This document shows positions 9,953 to 20,190 of a stretch of DNA of 64,000 bases, one piece after another (position 1 is the stretch's first letter; each line of letters starts with the position of its first letter). Both the position numbers and the translations under genes were made by a program. The notes below the pieces were generated by a model. It was not told where the DNA came from, searched no databases, and saw only the letters and a list, made by a program, of their open reading frames with translations. Source of the stretch: Chlorops oryzae. Taxonomy: Eukaryota; Arthropoda; Insecta; Diptera; Chloropidae. The stretch is from contig CM035806.1 in assembly GCA_020466095.1 (NCBI GenBank), positions 4,821,363 to 4,885,362 of the forward strand. The letters are read 5' to 3'.

Positions 9953-12900
9953 GCAATCGAATCGAAAAACGCTCAGCATTCTCAAAAGGAGAGAGCCGAA
10001 ACAACGCAACGACAATACAGCGATGCTCACGATAATATACCAGAAGATCTCTTTCGTCGTTATACCGATACAGATTCCCGTCCACTAACACCATCGCCCA
10101 CAGTGACCAGTGTGCGAACACGCACCAGTGCCGGATCATTTCTCAACAATCGTCGGTGCATTACACCCGAACTGGGCAAAAATGAGATAATAAAACGTAA
10201 GAAAATCATTTTGGATCTGCGCCGTTCGCATTCACAAGAGACGTTATACTGGAAGCCTTCATCCGATATATCACAAAATCCCACTGAGGGCGATGCGAAG
10301 CCAAAAAGCGCTGGGGCCTATGATGAAAAGAAACCGAAACATCAGAAATCCGATGATCAACAGCGTCCGAAGTCATCGCTAGCAACTACGACAATTCCCG
10401 AAGAAGGCCTCGACGATGTTGCCGCATCAAAAAAGATCGGACAGGCGACAGGTGCTGGCACTGTCCAAACATGCATAAATGAAAATCAAACGGAAGATGA
10501 GGACATAAGGCGTGGAAAGAAGCGCAAAAAGTTAAAGCCACCGCCGAGTGAGTGACGAAATGTGACCCCACCATGTGCCTCTTCATCTTCCTGTGTTCCC
10601 GTTGATATTTACATACATATTTGTTCGCTTAGGTGCAGCTCCAGGCACTGCGACATTCCATTTGAGCGAGGATCCTGAAACTCAGGTTGCGACACTTGGA
10701 CCTGACTCTCTAAATGCCAGCACTCGTCCAAGTCTGATACCAAATGCAACAGCAAGCCTTCTACCCAGCAAGGACAAACGCGAGAGTGAGCCTGTGCTTC
10801 TCAAGGGCAGTTTTCTAACAGACGATGCCTTTCAGGCTTTGAAAGTCGAACTCGACGTGGACGCCATCGAGAACACTTTCGGACGTTATGTAACCCCAAA
10901 AAAAATCGCCTGCTTTGACGTGATTTGTAACTCCGCTAAATTTTCCCTATTCTTCCAGTTGAACCGGGCACGACGCGAGGCCATTAAGTACGTTCCACCC
11001 AAGCCCAAATTGGTACTACCAACAACAGCTGCCGAAACTTGTGAAAACTCAAACGTCCTTCTGTCCGGTGGCACACAGTCCAAGATTCCACGTAAGTTCT
11101 CCAAATCAGCAACGCGATTCGATGTGCCATTGGACTTGAATTCACTGGAAAGTATGATGTCCTTCTTTTGTACCGTGCGCTTAAATTCAAAGCCGACACA
11201 ACTCAAAATTTCACATTTTTTCATATTTTTTATATTTTTTATTCTAAATTAAATGCAACATCAATTTATCTCAAACACGATGCTCGACCCAGCAGCCCAG
11301 CCAACCATATTCGGAGTGCATCGGAGTGCGAAAAATGACTCTAAGAGGACTCCTATTTAAATACCTTGAAGAATTCTTTTCGGAATACTCCAAGAAATTT
11401 TGATAAAAGATTCATATATAAACCCAACGACCAATAGTTTTCGGAGTGCTCCGAAAACGAGTATAAAAGGACTCCGATTTTAACACCTTGAAGAATACTT
11501 GTGTAGGAAGACTCCATTTTAAATACCTTGAAAAATTCTTTTCGGAGTACTCCAAGAAATGTTGATAAAAGATTCATATATAAACCCAACGACCAATAGT
11601 TTTCGGAGTGCTCCGAAAACGAGTATAAAAGGACTCCGATTTTAACACCTTGAAGAATACTTGTGTAGGAAGACTCCATTTTAAATACCTTGAAGAATTC
11701 TTTTCGGAATACTCCAAGAAATGTTGTTAAAAGATTCATATATAAACCCAACGACCAATAGTTTTCGGAGTGCTCCGAAAACGAATATAAAAGGACTCCG
11801 ATTTTAACACCTTGAAGAATACTTGTGTAGGAAGACTCTATTTTAAATACCTTGAAGAATTCTTTTCGGAATACTCCAAGAAATGTTGATAAAAGATTCA
11901 TATATAAACCCAACGACCAATAGTTTTCGGAGTGCTCCGAAATCGAATATAAAAGGACTCCGATTTTAACACCTTGAAGAATACTTGTGTAGGAAGACTC
12001 CATTTTAAATACCTTGAAGAATTCTTTTCGGAATACTCCAAGAAATGTTGATAAAAGATTCATATATAAACCCAACGACCAATAGTTTTCGGAGTGCTCC
12101 GAAAACGAGTATAAAAGGACTCCGATTTTAACACCTTGAAGAATACTTGTGTAGGAAGACTCCATTTTAAATACCTTGAAAAATTCTTTTCGGAGTACTC
12201 CAAGAAATGTTGATAAAAGATTCATATATAAACCCAACGACCAATAGTTTTCGGAGTGCTCCGAAAACGAGTATAAAAGGACTCCGATTTTAACACCTTG
12301 AAGAATACTTGTGTTCGAAAAAGAAGTAAATGGACTCCTTTTTAAAGACCTTGACAAATAGTTTTCGGAGTTCGAAGTTGTGATTATGGAGCCTTTCTTT
12401 TAAATTCCTCAGAAACAACATCCCCTAGGAGCGTTAAGGGAGACTAAGGGAGTTTTTTCTATTTCTTATTTATACTGAAATAGAGACTCTTTTCATATTA
12501 CCTAAAGGATCATTCTGGGACTCCTGAAAGATATATTTTGATATCCCGAAAGGTACGCTTTTTCCATAATAGGCTCCGCGCTCTTCTCTACCGAAAAAGC
12601 GCAAATTTCGAGTTCCTTTCGGTGTGTCTTCAGGAGCATTTTCGATCCGGAAAAATAATCTTTTGGAGTCCCGAGCGGACTCGTTTGATAGGCTGGGTGT
12701 TAATTATCTTTCTTATAATTGTGCCGGTTTTGTGTTAAGTGAGCGATATTCCAAAAATTCGAACCCTATTTGAATACCGTAATTTCAGCAATGTCAGTAT
12801 TAGATTATCTGAGCAAGCATGTGTGGGTCTCCCGGCAACGCAAGCAACTATATAAACGTGTTTTCTTAAAATACGTCAACGACTGTGAAGAGGAAGAGTC

Positions 12901-13409
12901 AGCAGTCAATATGCCAGTCGTCTCGCATTCGCCCAGTCCAGATTGCCTTCTGCAACCGGAAGGTAATGATGACCAGCAATCCTTCTGTCCGTACGGCTAT
13001 CGAGAACGAACTATGCCCATACTGTGCCTTCGCAAAGCCTTGGAGGATGTTTTGGAGTTCCATGGCACAGCGGTGAAGATAAACGCTTTGCTGGAGTTTC
13101 TTGCTGACGATATGCTAAAAACTGAATCATTGGATTTCCGTGCTTGGTGCGGAGTCGTCTCCTTTGCAGAGCGCCTCGCCCTGGACGACCCGAATAGTAC
13201 AGATTCGTGTGATGAGGTTTGTTTAGTCATAGTCATACAATTCTATAATTTATGAAGAAATTTTAATTAAATTTTAGTTGGAAAAGGCGGACTTCAATAG
13301 TTTGGAACAACGCCTGGATCAATTTAATATTTCATCTTCTTTACGTCGAGCTTTTGAAGTGATACGTCAGACACATTATTTTCAATGTTCGAGAAATAAA
13401 AAACCGTAA
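9953..13409 (+). CDS. Conserved-looking protein of unknown function, 5' incomplete
   Basis: Five exons join in one frame: 9953-10547, 10633-10889, 10959-11091, 12789-13216 and 13278-13409 (TAA). All introns are GT..AG. Phases agree across the 1.7-kb third intron, where a 1-nt overhang completes a codon with CA before ATGTCAG. The visible product is 514 aa. The first exon has no in-frame ATG, so at least one upstream exon is missing; an AG acceptor sits at 9951-9952. Seen in order: a Ser/Thr-rich start; a basic stretch with LGKNEIIKRKKIILDLRRS; a polar linker; FLTDDAFQALKVELDVDAIE followed by LNRARREAIKYVPPKPKL; a Cys-containing C-terminal part with LEFHGTAVKINALLEFLADD; and a short basic end. 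It looks like a soluble, partly helical protein. I do not recognise the family. The 69-nt second intron has no in-frame stop and could be retained. Confidence 0.78.
11380..12330. repeat. 162-bp minisatellite, about six copies
   Basis: A tandem array with a unit of exactly 162 bp. The marker ttttcggagtgctccgaaaa (a perfect 20-bp palindrome) recurs with its tcgg at 11441, 11603, 11765, 11927, 12089 and 12251. Copies differ by a few bases. It lies within the third visible intron of the gene at 9953-13409. Because 162 is a multiple of 3, the minus strand stays open through all copies (11353-12357) with a 54-residue repeat; I treat that as a by-product, not a gene. Confidence 0.95.
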
Positions 13410-13416
13410 CTATTAA

Positions 13417-13541
13417 CCCTATGATGGCAATTTTCTTCTTTTTTTTTTTCAATGAAAAAATCCGACAAGACTATTTCGGATGTAGAAAAACGAATCTGAA
13501 ATTAATTTTTTTATTTTATTTCTTTGCCAGGAATTAGAGGG
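13417..13541. mobile_element. TTAA-flanked MITE (CCCT family), copy 1
   Basis: A 125-bp element between TTAA at 13413-13416 and TTAA at 13542-13545. Ends are ccctatgatggcaa and (reverse complement) ccctctaattcctggcaa. TTAA plus a CCC end fits a piggyBac-type MITE. It begins a few bases after the stop codon (13407-13409) of the preceding gene and so forms its 3'-UTR. The same family, interrupted by another element, is at 33085-33391. Confidence 0.75.
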
Positions 13542-13743
13542 TTAATAGATATAGTCCCAGGAAACATTCTGAGACCTAAGGGTGTCATATATACTTACAT
13601 GACTCCTATTGCGGGCCCCTCATAATGAGCTTTCGTAAGAACACATATGAGCCATTTGTAACCCTGCAGAAATTCCTACTGATCCCTAACTAGTCACAAA
13701 AGTACTAGAACTACTCCCTTTTAATTTTCCAAGCAATGCCTTA

Positions 13744-13904
13744 GGGGCTGTCCATTAATTACGTTCACATAAAGGAGCGATGGAGGGGGTTTGAAAAATC
13801 TTACGGTCGCATTAATTGGGTGTCTGATTTATACTAATGTATTTTTACGTGAAAAGGGGGACCGGGGGGTCAAAACCACCCTAAAGTAATTAATGGAAAT
13901 CCCC
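13744..13904. mobile_element. MITE with TTA duplication, Harbinger-like
   Basis: Ends ggggctgtccattaattacg and ggggatttccattaattact (reverse complement) enclose 161 bp. Flanks are TTA at 13741-13743 and at 13905-13907. A 3-bp TTA/TAA duplication fits the PIF/Harbinger type; other superfamilies are possible. Confidence 0.7.
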
Positions 13905-14028
13905 TTAAACTCTTTTATCATTGAGCTGTCGTTGACACATAACAACTCCCCCATTTAACTGCTCCACTAGTAGATCTTCTGTGGTCAATTAAGGGTCAAT
14001 TGTCCCATATGTACCAGTTGGTCAACAA

Positions 14029-14185
14029 CAGTGCCGTAGCAATTCTGTTTTGCGTGAGGGGGAAAAATTATTTTTCCAATTTGCGTGGGGGGGAAAAATT
14101 ATTTTTTCAATTTTATTCATGGGCAAAAACAAAATTGCGTGGGGGGGAAAATCGCCCTCTTGCCCATATGGTTGCTACGGCACTG
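14029..14185. mobile_element. hAT-like MITE, 157 bp
   Basis: Terminal inverted repeats cagtgccgtagcaa are perfect over 14 bp. Flanking 8-bp sequences are GTCAACAA (14021-14028) and GTCAACTA (14186-14193), one mismatch. The interior holds three copies of gcgtg(a/g)gggggaaaa. A CAGTG-type terminus with an 8-bp TSD is typical of hAT elements. Confidence 0.83.
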
Positions 14186-14279
14186 GTCAACTACACTTTT
14201 TCTAGACCTTTTGGTTAGCCTAGCGTTTGCCAATAGACATTAGTTCTATGTACTTTGAGTGGCAAGTTTCAGTTAGTTT

Positions 14280-15225
14280 GGAATATATTTCGAATATACT
14301 GGACAACGGTTGCACAGATAGACATTCTTTGCAAAACTTTTGTCCTATAATATATTGAGGAGAGTTTCATTAAAATATTAAATGTCGGGACAAACATTTT
14401 TCAATTTTGCCTAAATAGGATTATAAAAAAGGACTTACCCCGAAGACCTCCTTAACCATAATATATTTATAACAACTTTTAAATAGAAACATGTATTTAA
14501 ATGATTTAAAGGGCTTATTCGATTGTAAACGAACACGGAAAACAAGAAAACAAGTATTTTTCTTCTTTTTCCACTGGATAACTGCCAAAACCCTATAAAA
14601 TTACAACAACAACAAAAATTAATTTTTATATCAAAACCTTTATCCAACCCAAATTAATTAATAGCACTGACAGACATAGGTATTTTACACCATGATGGTG
14701 TGAAGTCTAGGTGACACACATAGGTATTTCTCAAAAGTCTACCTTAGCCAACATAGACTTTTTATAGACTTGCACACTACATTGAAAGGGAGATTTATTT
14801 GGCTTCTTAGATTATATGGCAACCGACACATTTTATAAAACATTATTTTTATCGGGAACCAGTTTTTAATATATTTCTATATGACAACGTTGCAGATGAC
14901 TATTCTTTGCGAAATTTGCCCTAAAATTAGAGATTCATCTATATTAAATAAAATTTCGGACAAACGATTATTTCATGGATTCTTGTAAGGAGATAAAATC
15001 GAGGACTTACCGAAGACCTCTACCAAAATATTTTTATAGAACTTTTATTAGAAACATGTTTTAAATGTTTCAATTATCAAGGCTTATTCGATTGTAAACG
15101 AACACGACAATCAAGAAATCCACAGTATTTTTCTTATTTTTCCATGTGATAACTGCCAAAACCTATAAAATTACACAACAACAAATTAATTTGTGTGATA
15201 GTCTATAGACTTTATCCACCCATAT
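14280..15225 (+). repeat. Diverged direct repeat of about 370 bp
   Basis: Sequence from about 14280-14660 is repeated at about 14865-15225 with many small deletions. Shared phrases include ggcttattcgattgtaaacg, gaacacg, gataactgccaaaacc and taaaattac. Single-base deletions dominate the second copy. No coding sequence and no known family was recognised. Confidence 0.7.
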
Positions 15226-15775
15226 GTCTTCAATGTAAAATTAACCAAAATCCAAACCCTATATTTAAGGATATAAAAATCTACCACATATTGGTGAAAT
15301 CTACAACAATTTTTCTCTTCTATCTACCAGAAAGACCTTTCTGAGGGTGGGAGCACTGTCGTAGTTATAGATAATAGGGGTGTCCCGAGTAAAAAAAAAA
15401 TATCGATACTTGATATTTCGATATTCCAAAACGATATCGAATATCAAAAAAATATTTTTGGAAAAAATACCAATATGTCGATATATCGGCAGTTTGTACG
15501 CTGCAAGATATGTAAGTAGTTAAATTCTAGTGTTTCAGTAGTTCGAACTCCACCAATACCCCTGCCAATGTTTTATTCATCAGAAACATTTCATGTGGAC
15601 GAAAGAAGGGGAACACTTTAGCGCATGAAACTGAAAAAAAAATTTGGATTATAAACAAATACTTTACTGATACAGGCTCGGATTTGGCAGCACTGATTTT
15701 CTTACTGACAAAAAATATCGTATTTCTCCCAAACCAGTATCGATACGTCGATATATCATAAAATAAAGTCTCGAG

Positions 15776-16325
15776 CAGGGTTAGAACTTTACTGCAATTG
15801 CAGTAGATCTACTGCGTTTTTTTTTTGAAATTTTTGACATCTACTGCGACACTGCGAAAAGCTTAAAATCTACTGCGATTTTCGTCCCTGGTGTCACTCG
15901 ATTTTTTTTTTTGTCAAACCAAACTCCTAACGATAACTACCAAAAAAAGTACCAATTTTGGCTATACATTATCAACACCGCAATTCTCTTTGTAACAAAG
16001 ATACTATTGTTGTCCTTGTTTAACATCTTGGATTTTCCATTGAAGCTTATTTGTCGCGATTTTAACAGTTTGACAGCTGATATAACAGAAAAAAATCTTA
16101 CCAAATATCTTCGCTTCACATTGGAAGACGCGCAATATGGAGAAATATTTACATGAAATGTACTTTTTGTTTATTTTTTCTTTTTATTTGAAAAGAATAA
16201 AATATATTTTTGTTATAAAAAAAAAATATTTGTAATGATTTTTATTTTTACTGCGCAAAATTCAAATCTACTGCCCTTTTTTCTTAAAACTGCTGCACTT
16301 TCTTCTTCGCCAGGTTCCAACCCTG
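15776..16325. mobile_element. hAT-like element nested in the previous one
   Basis: Ends cagggttagaac and (reverse complement) cagggttggaacc. Perfect 8-bp duplication GTCTCGAG at 15768-15775 and 16326-16333. The motif atctactgc recurs near both ends. It contains an 81-codon open frame (15911-16156) with a hydrophobic stretch and no recognised domain; I see no transposase signature in it. Confidence 0.87.
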
Positions 16326-16361
16326 GTCTCGAGTACAAATATCGTCGCGATATTTCGATAC

Positions 16362-16369
16362 TATCGATA
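16362..16369. promoter_or_regulatory. TATCGATA (DRE-like) motif upstream of phosducin-like gene
   Basis: A perfect match to the Drosophila DREF binding element, 84-91 bp before the start codon. It belongs to the transposon end, not to unique flank. Promoter function is inference. Confidence 0.35.
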
Positions 16370-16452
16370 TTTTTCGGCCAACCCTAATAGATAATTAATG
16401 TTTTTTATACGAATTATACATTGAATCAAATACTTTAAATTAAATTGAAAAG

Positions 16453-17289
16453 ATGGCCTCTTTGGAAGATAAAATACTTGGCGAGAAGCTCGAATATTAT
16501 TGCAGTAGCAGTGAAGGTGAAGAAAACGATGAAGAGAACGGCGTTGACGAAGGTTGCCGAAGCGCAAAGCAAGGTAGTTTCACTGACCCAAATGTATGTC
16601 CACCAGCGCCCGCAAATGAGGAAGCCTGCTATCGTACACAGGGCTCCATTAACACTGGCCCGAAGGGTGTCGTTCAAGATTGGCAGCGATTTAAGCAATT
16701 GCAGGCGGAACGTCGTGAGGAGAGCGAACGTCAGCGAATCGAATTGGCCAAGAAGCTAACAATGACAACGGCCACCGTCCAAGACGAAGAAGAGCGTAAG
16801 AAGCAAGAGGAAATCGATACTGAGCTAGCTGAACTGATGAGCGAAGATTTCCTGCAGGAGTATCAGAAACAACGTATGGCCGAAATGCTACAGCAATGCG
16901 GCCATACAAAAAAGTATGGAAAGGTTCTTCAATTGACAACGCATCAAGAGTTCCTCGATTGCATTGAAAAGGAGAACAAGCACACTACCATCATTGTGCA
17001 TATCTATGATCGTGCAGTTACTGCTTGTACAACGCTTAATCGCTGCCTGGATACATTGGCTATCGAGTATCCGACGATAAAGTTCGCTAAAATATGCAGC
17101 TCCGTGGCTGGCATGAGTCGTGATTTTCGCGCCAAAGGATTGCCAGCGCTGCTTGTCTACAAGGCACAGACGGTCATTGGGAATTTCGTACGAATAACGG
17201 ATGATTTATCCGATGATTTCTTTCCATCGGACGTTGAAAGCTTTCTAATTGAAAATGGCATTATGGTCGACAAGAATCTCTACAATTAA
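16453..17289 (+). CDS. Pdcl: Phosducin-like protein 1 (PhLP1)
   Basis: A 278-codon single exon. The start (gaaaagATGG) gives MASLEDKILGEKLEYY, the usual N-terminus of this family. The hallmark GPKGVVQDWQRFKQL is at residues 69-83, within a helical, charged N-terminal domain (to about residue 145) that in the family contacts G-beta. Residues about 155-272 form a thioredoxin-like domain (HQEFLDCIEKE, TIIVHIYD, YPTIKFAKI, LPALLVYK, GNFVRITD, DDFF) without a CxxC active site, as expected. In the family the protein works in the cytosol with the CCT/TRiC chaperonin to assemble G-beta-gamma dimers. Length is close to known homologues. The fly counterpart is Drosophila CG7650. Two nested hAT-like elements end 66 bp upstream of the ATG, so the native promoter is either very short or displaced. 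Confidence 0.95.
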   Translation: MASLEDKILGEKLEYYCSSSEGEENDEENGVDEGCRSAKQGSFTDPNVCPPAPANEEACYRTQGSINTGPKGVVQDWQRFKQLQAERREESERQRIELAKKLTMTTATVQDEEERKKQEEIDTELAELMSEDFLQEYQKQRMAEMLQQCGHTKKYGKVLQLTTHQEFLDCIEKENKHTTIIVHIYDRAVTACTTLNRCLDTLAIEYPTIKFAKICSSVAGMSRDFRAKGLPALLVYKAQTVIGNFVRITDDLSDDFFPSDVESFLIENGIMVDKNLYN

Positions 17290-17346
17290 GCGAGCAGCAT
17301 TCTGCACTGCTCACGAGGCCAATTACTTAACGACACCAAAAAAATG

Positions 17347-17408
17347 GTAAGTGGTGTTGCGGTACGCCCACATCTAAATGGAATTTATCTAAATTTTTGA
17401 CATTCCAG
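17347..17408 (+). other. Intron in the 3'-UTR of the phosducin-like gene
   Basis: ATG|GTAAGT at 17347 and tttttgacattccag at 17408 define a 62-nt intron with consensus ends, typical of small fly introns. It lies 57 nt after the stop codon (17287-17289). Splicing is inferred from sequence only. Confidence 0.6.
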
Positions 17409-17930
17409 GGAATTTACATTGCATTTCTTTTGACACGGATCAAATGAACGCCGTCAAGGAGTTTTTTTTTTTTATTATTATTATTTGTTGTTTTTGGAAC
17501 AATTTAACCAAAAAGACTATTTATGAGTATATTGATGTGGGAGTGCGCTGGAACATTCAGCAGATCCCAAAGTGAATCTACTATTTAGAATACATTCGAC
17601 GTGAATTATTAACATAATAAGTAAATGTTCGTCGCCTAGTTATGGAGCCTTTGGAGCTCATATATACATACATAATTGTTAAGTCATAAACGATATCGCG
17701 CCGGAGCTCAATGCTCAACGCGAAGTTCGGCTCAGCGCCCGACTTCGATCCTCATCAGATCATGTTCCAGGCAAAAACTCATTTTTAGCGTTTAGTCAAC
17801 ATGCCTCCACACACAAGCGTATTCATGTGCTTCACCTATTTAAAATAGTCATGTAAGTGTTTAGCAAATATATATATATATATATGAATAATGTACAACG
17901 CATACACGTATAACAACACGATATACATAT

Positions 17931-17950
17931 ATTAAAGCGTAAAGAATAAA
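17931..17950 (+). terminator. Polyadenylation signals of the phosducin-like gene
   Basis: ATTAAA (17931-17936) and AATAAA (17945-17950) follow about 640 bases of 3'-UTR that include catacata runs. The next bases gtctatac contain no second cluster, so cleavage probably occurs within about 30 bases. Confidence 0.6.
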
Positions 17951-19033
17951 GTCTATACATTCTCGCATGAGAACAAGAAAACCTTCGTGCAACCGAATAC
18001 TCTTGGAATGCGACATCATCAGCTTATCAACGTGTCAACTTTCATGGCCACCAACATGCGTGAGAGTCAGCAAAAAGCTCTTCCGTCTTCTTTGATTTCA
18101 GATTGAATAATATTTCGCACCGTTCTGTGCATGTGAATGTCAGCTTAACTCAAATTGAATTCTGCATAGTTGTGGTTAACCGCTACACACAAGTGATCTT
18201 CCATCCATCGAGCTTTTAACTCAATGTTTTTTTTTTTTTTAAAAGAATGCAGAAATATCCAACGTAACCTGATAACAGACTGAAACCCTACACATCGATT
18301 AGGTAGCGTCGAACCAAGTGAAGTTTGGCTAAGAATGGTCATCATCTTAGAAATGGCTACGGTAAGGTGAGTTTTTACTTGAGAAGTTAAAGCAATATAG
18401 CTAGCCTAAGTAATTAAGTAACTTTAGTCTATATTTAATTTTAATTCCATAGATAACTGGTCTCTTTTGTAGCAAAAATGTTACCACGCCAGGCCAAGTA
18501 AGGCTAAATGCTATCCATGTATTAGGCGAAAAACACATGAGAGATAGGATTTCTTTTGCTAAATGAGGAATGGTCGAGGAAGAGGGAATACTGTCCATCT
18601 GTTTATAAAAAGACATTCGCCAATTGGTCAAATTCTGGCAGGTATAGTGAATTATTTATGTTACAAAGTGTATATGATGGTCTATCTGATGGTGGGCTTG
18701 AGCCTTCTAACCGGTATTTGATTTAACGGCACATAAAATATGGGGACCAACGGCTTGACCCGTTCTGAAGAAGCAAGAACTGAATAAGCATCGATGTGGG
18801 TTTTTTTTATTTTAGCGTTAATCTGTTAAACTGTGGTCGAAGGTGACAATCCTTTTGCCATCGGTTCATTTCTGTGTAAAATGATAGCCTATACAGACAA
18901 TTGGGGAGCATCCCTTTATTCCGATTGGATCCTGAAAACTTATGAACAGACCCAGAGTGCACATATTACATTTAATACGAAAAGAATTCATACACTACAA
19001 ATCAAATCCAAGATAATTCACGGGTCATGAGTC
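17951..19033. other. Intergenic, nothing recognised
   Basis: Low-complexity patches only, including a 13-base T run near 18228. No coding or RNA feature was seen. Confidence 0.45.
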
Positions 19034-19238
19034 ATGACCAATTCATTTATTTATTTTAAATCCAACTCAAAATCAATTCATAAAACATTATGACCTCGTT
19101 TTATTTTCATTATTATTATTATTTTTTTTTTTTTTGATGTTCTCAAATGAAATTTTTCGAACCATGTTCCGTGCTAAAGCACCCATTTCTCTCTCTATTT
19201 CCCTCCCTCTCTCTCTCTCCCTCCGCTCATGAGAAGAT

Positions 19239-19961
19239 TCAAGCTGAATCAACTTGTGCGTTATCAGCCGTAGGAATTTCCGCTTTAATATCACGTTTTC
19301 CTTTTGGAGACTTCTTGGACAGTTTGAGGATCAAAAGCTCACACGATTTCGGAATGATGAAACTTAAAATGAAGAAGCTCACGATCAGTGTATAACCGTT
19401 CATCATCTCGCCGACATAAGTCCAGAAGAGAAGGATAATGAAGACTTTTAGCGTGTGAACCAAGCTCTTCACAAACACTATATCGCGGATATCGCTGGCA
19501 AAATGGAAAAATAAAACGCACGTACGCAAGACCAACTCGTCGAAGGCCTCCTTGTTGGACCAATTTGAATCCAAGAAATTTTTGCGTAAAACCAAGCCAC
19601 ACAGCCGCAGAATAAAAGTGCTGGTCAAAAACGCCAGCGACAAATAGCAGACCACGGATACCAGGCCGTAATACGATATGGCCGCGAACATAATTATCCC
19701 GGATAAAAAGTACACAAATGACTTGCGCACGTTACGCCAATAGATGATGCGTTCGATGCGTGGATGCAAATTGCCCGGAAGCATGGCTCGGACCAAACGT
19801 ATGGGCATTGGGCCCAATGGATATTTCTGATCGTTGCGATCATTGTCCATGTTGACCCCAATGGTGCCATCAGGTTTGGTCTTGTAATACTTATTCGATC
19901 GATTTGTTGGGGTCCTAGCGTAACCACGAACCTCGACTTTCTGTTCAGGGATTACAGTCAT
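19239..19961 (-). CDS. Reticulon-like protein, copy 1
   Basis: A 240-codon single exon starting at ATG 19961. After a polar N-terminus of about 67 residues comes a reticulon homology domain (residues about 70-215). It opens with IERIIYWRNVRKS and a long hydrophobic segment (80-120), then a hydrophilic loop containing FDELVLRT, then a second hydrophobic segment (165-210) with TYVGEMMNGYTLIV and FIIPKSCE. These are signature reticulon positions (YWR; TYVG..NG.TL; P...E). The short C-terminus has no ER-retrieval dilysine. Reticulons insert hairpins into the ER membrane and curve tubules. The absence of introns, unlike the main fly reticulon gene, and an A/T tract just after the stop suggest an old retrocopy. 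It differs from copy 2 by three bases, one of which changes an amino acid (Gln45 here, His there). Confidence 0.93.
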   Translation of the reverse strand: MTVIPEQKVEVRGYARTPTNRSNKYYKTKPDGTIGVNMDNDRNDQKYPLGPMPIRLVRAMLPGNLHPRIERIIYWRNVRKSFVYFLSGIIMFAAISYYGLVSVVCYLSLAFLTSTFILRLCGLVLRKNFLDSNWSNKEAFDELVLRTCVLFFHFASDIRDIVFVKSLVHTLKVFIILLFWTYVGEMMNGYTLIVSFFILSFIIPKSCELLILKLSKKSPKGKRDIKAEIPTADNAQVDSA

Positions 19962-20190
19962 TTTGCGGCGTCACTTTGGTGTCCTTGTTGCGTTCGTTTT
20001 TTTTTTTTGTTTGTACCCGGAAATTAGTAAAAAAAATTATTTGAATTTCTGAAATTTTTCTCCCCCTTTTCAGTATTTTTGGAGCTCCAATGAAATTTGT
20101 ATATTCGCCTTTAACTAAGGAATGAAATTTCTATTTTTTTTTCGAAAATTTCAAAGCCAACTGAAATCAATCAAAAAAAAAATAAAAAAA

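Larger units (their letters stand above)
15375..16386. mobile_element. hAT-like element (outer of a nested pair)
   Basis: Ends taggggtgtcccga and (reverse complement) tagggttggccgaaaaa. Perfect 8-bp duplication ATAGATAA at 15367-15374 and 16387-16394. It is interrupted by the inner element at 15776-16325; without it the outer element is 454 bp. It carries TATCGATA at 15401-15408, 15738-15745 and 16362-16369 and many atcgata-like words. Its right end lies 66 bp before the start codon of the phosducin-like gene. Confidence 0.87.

Noticed and set aside
9271..10035. Long Ser/Leu/Phe-rich and antisense Arg/Glu-rich frames
   Set aside because: Translations of the CT-rich tract; absence of stops follows from base composition.
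11353..12357. Minus-strand 334-codon frame with 54-residue repeats
   Set aside because: It is produced by the 162-bp tandem repeat, whose length is a multiple of three. It has no separate start context or homology and lies in an intron.
14000..14218. 72-codon plus-strand frame
   Set aside because: It runs through a 157-bp MITE and its duplication; not a gene.
15911..16156. 81-codon frame with hydrophobic stretch
   Set aside because: It lies inside the inner hAT-like element and shows no transposase or other domain. Probably chance.
16435..16939. Antisense and alternative-frame ORFs over the phosducin-like gene
   Set aside because: Shadows of the real frame at 16453-17289.
19339..19927. Extra ORFs over the reticulon copies (also 25021-25609)
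   Set aside because: Overlap the true 240-codon frames in other frames and lack family similarity.
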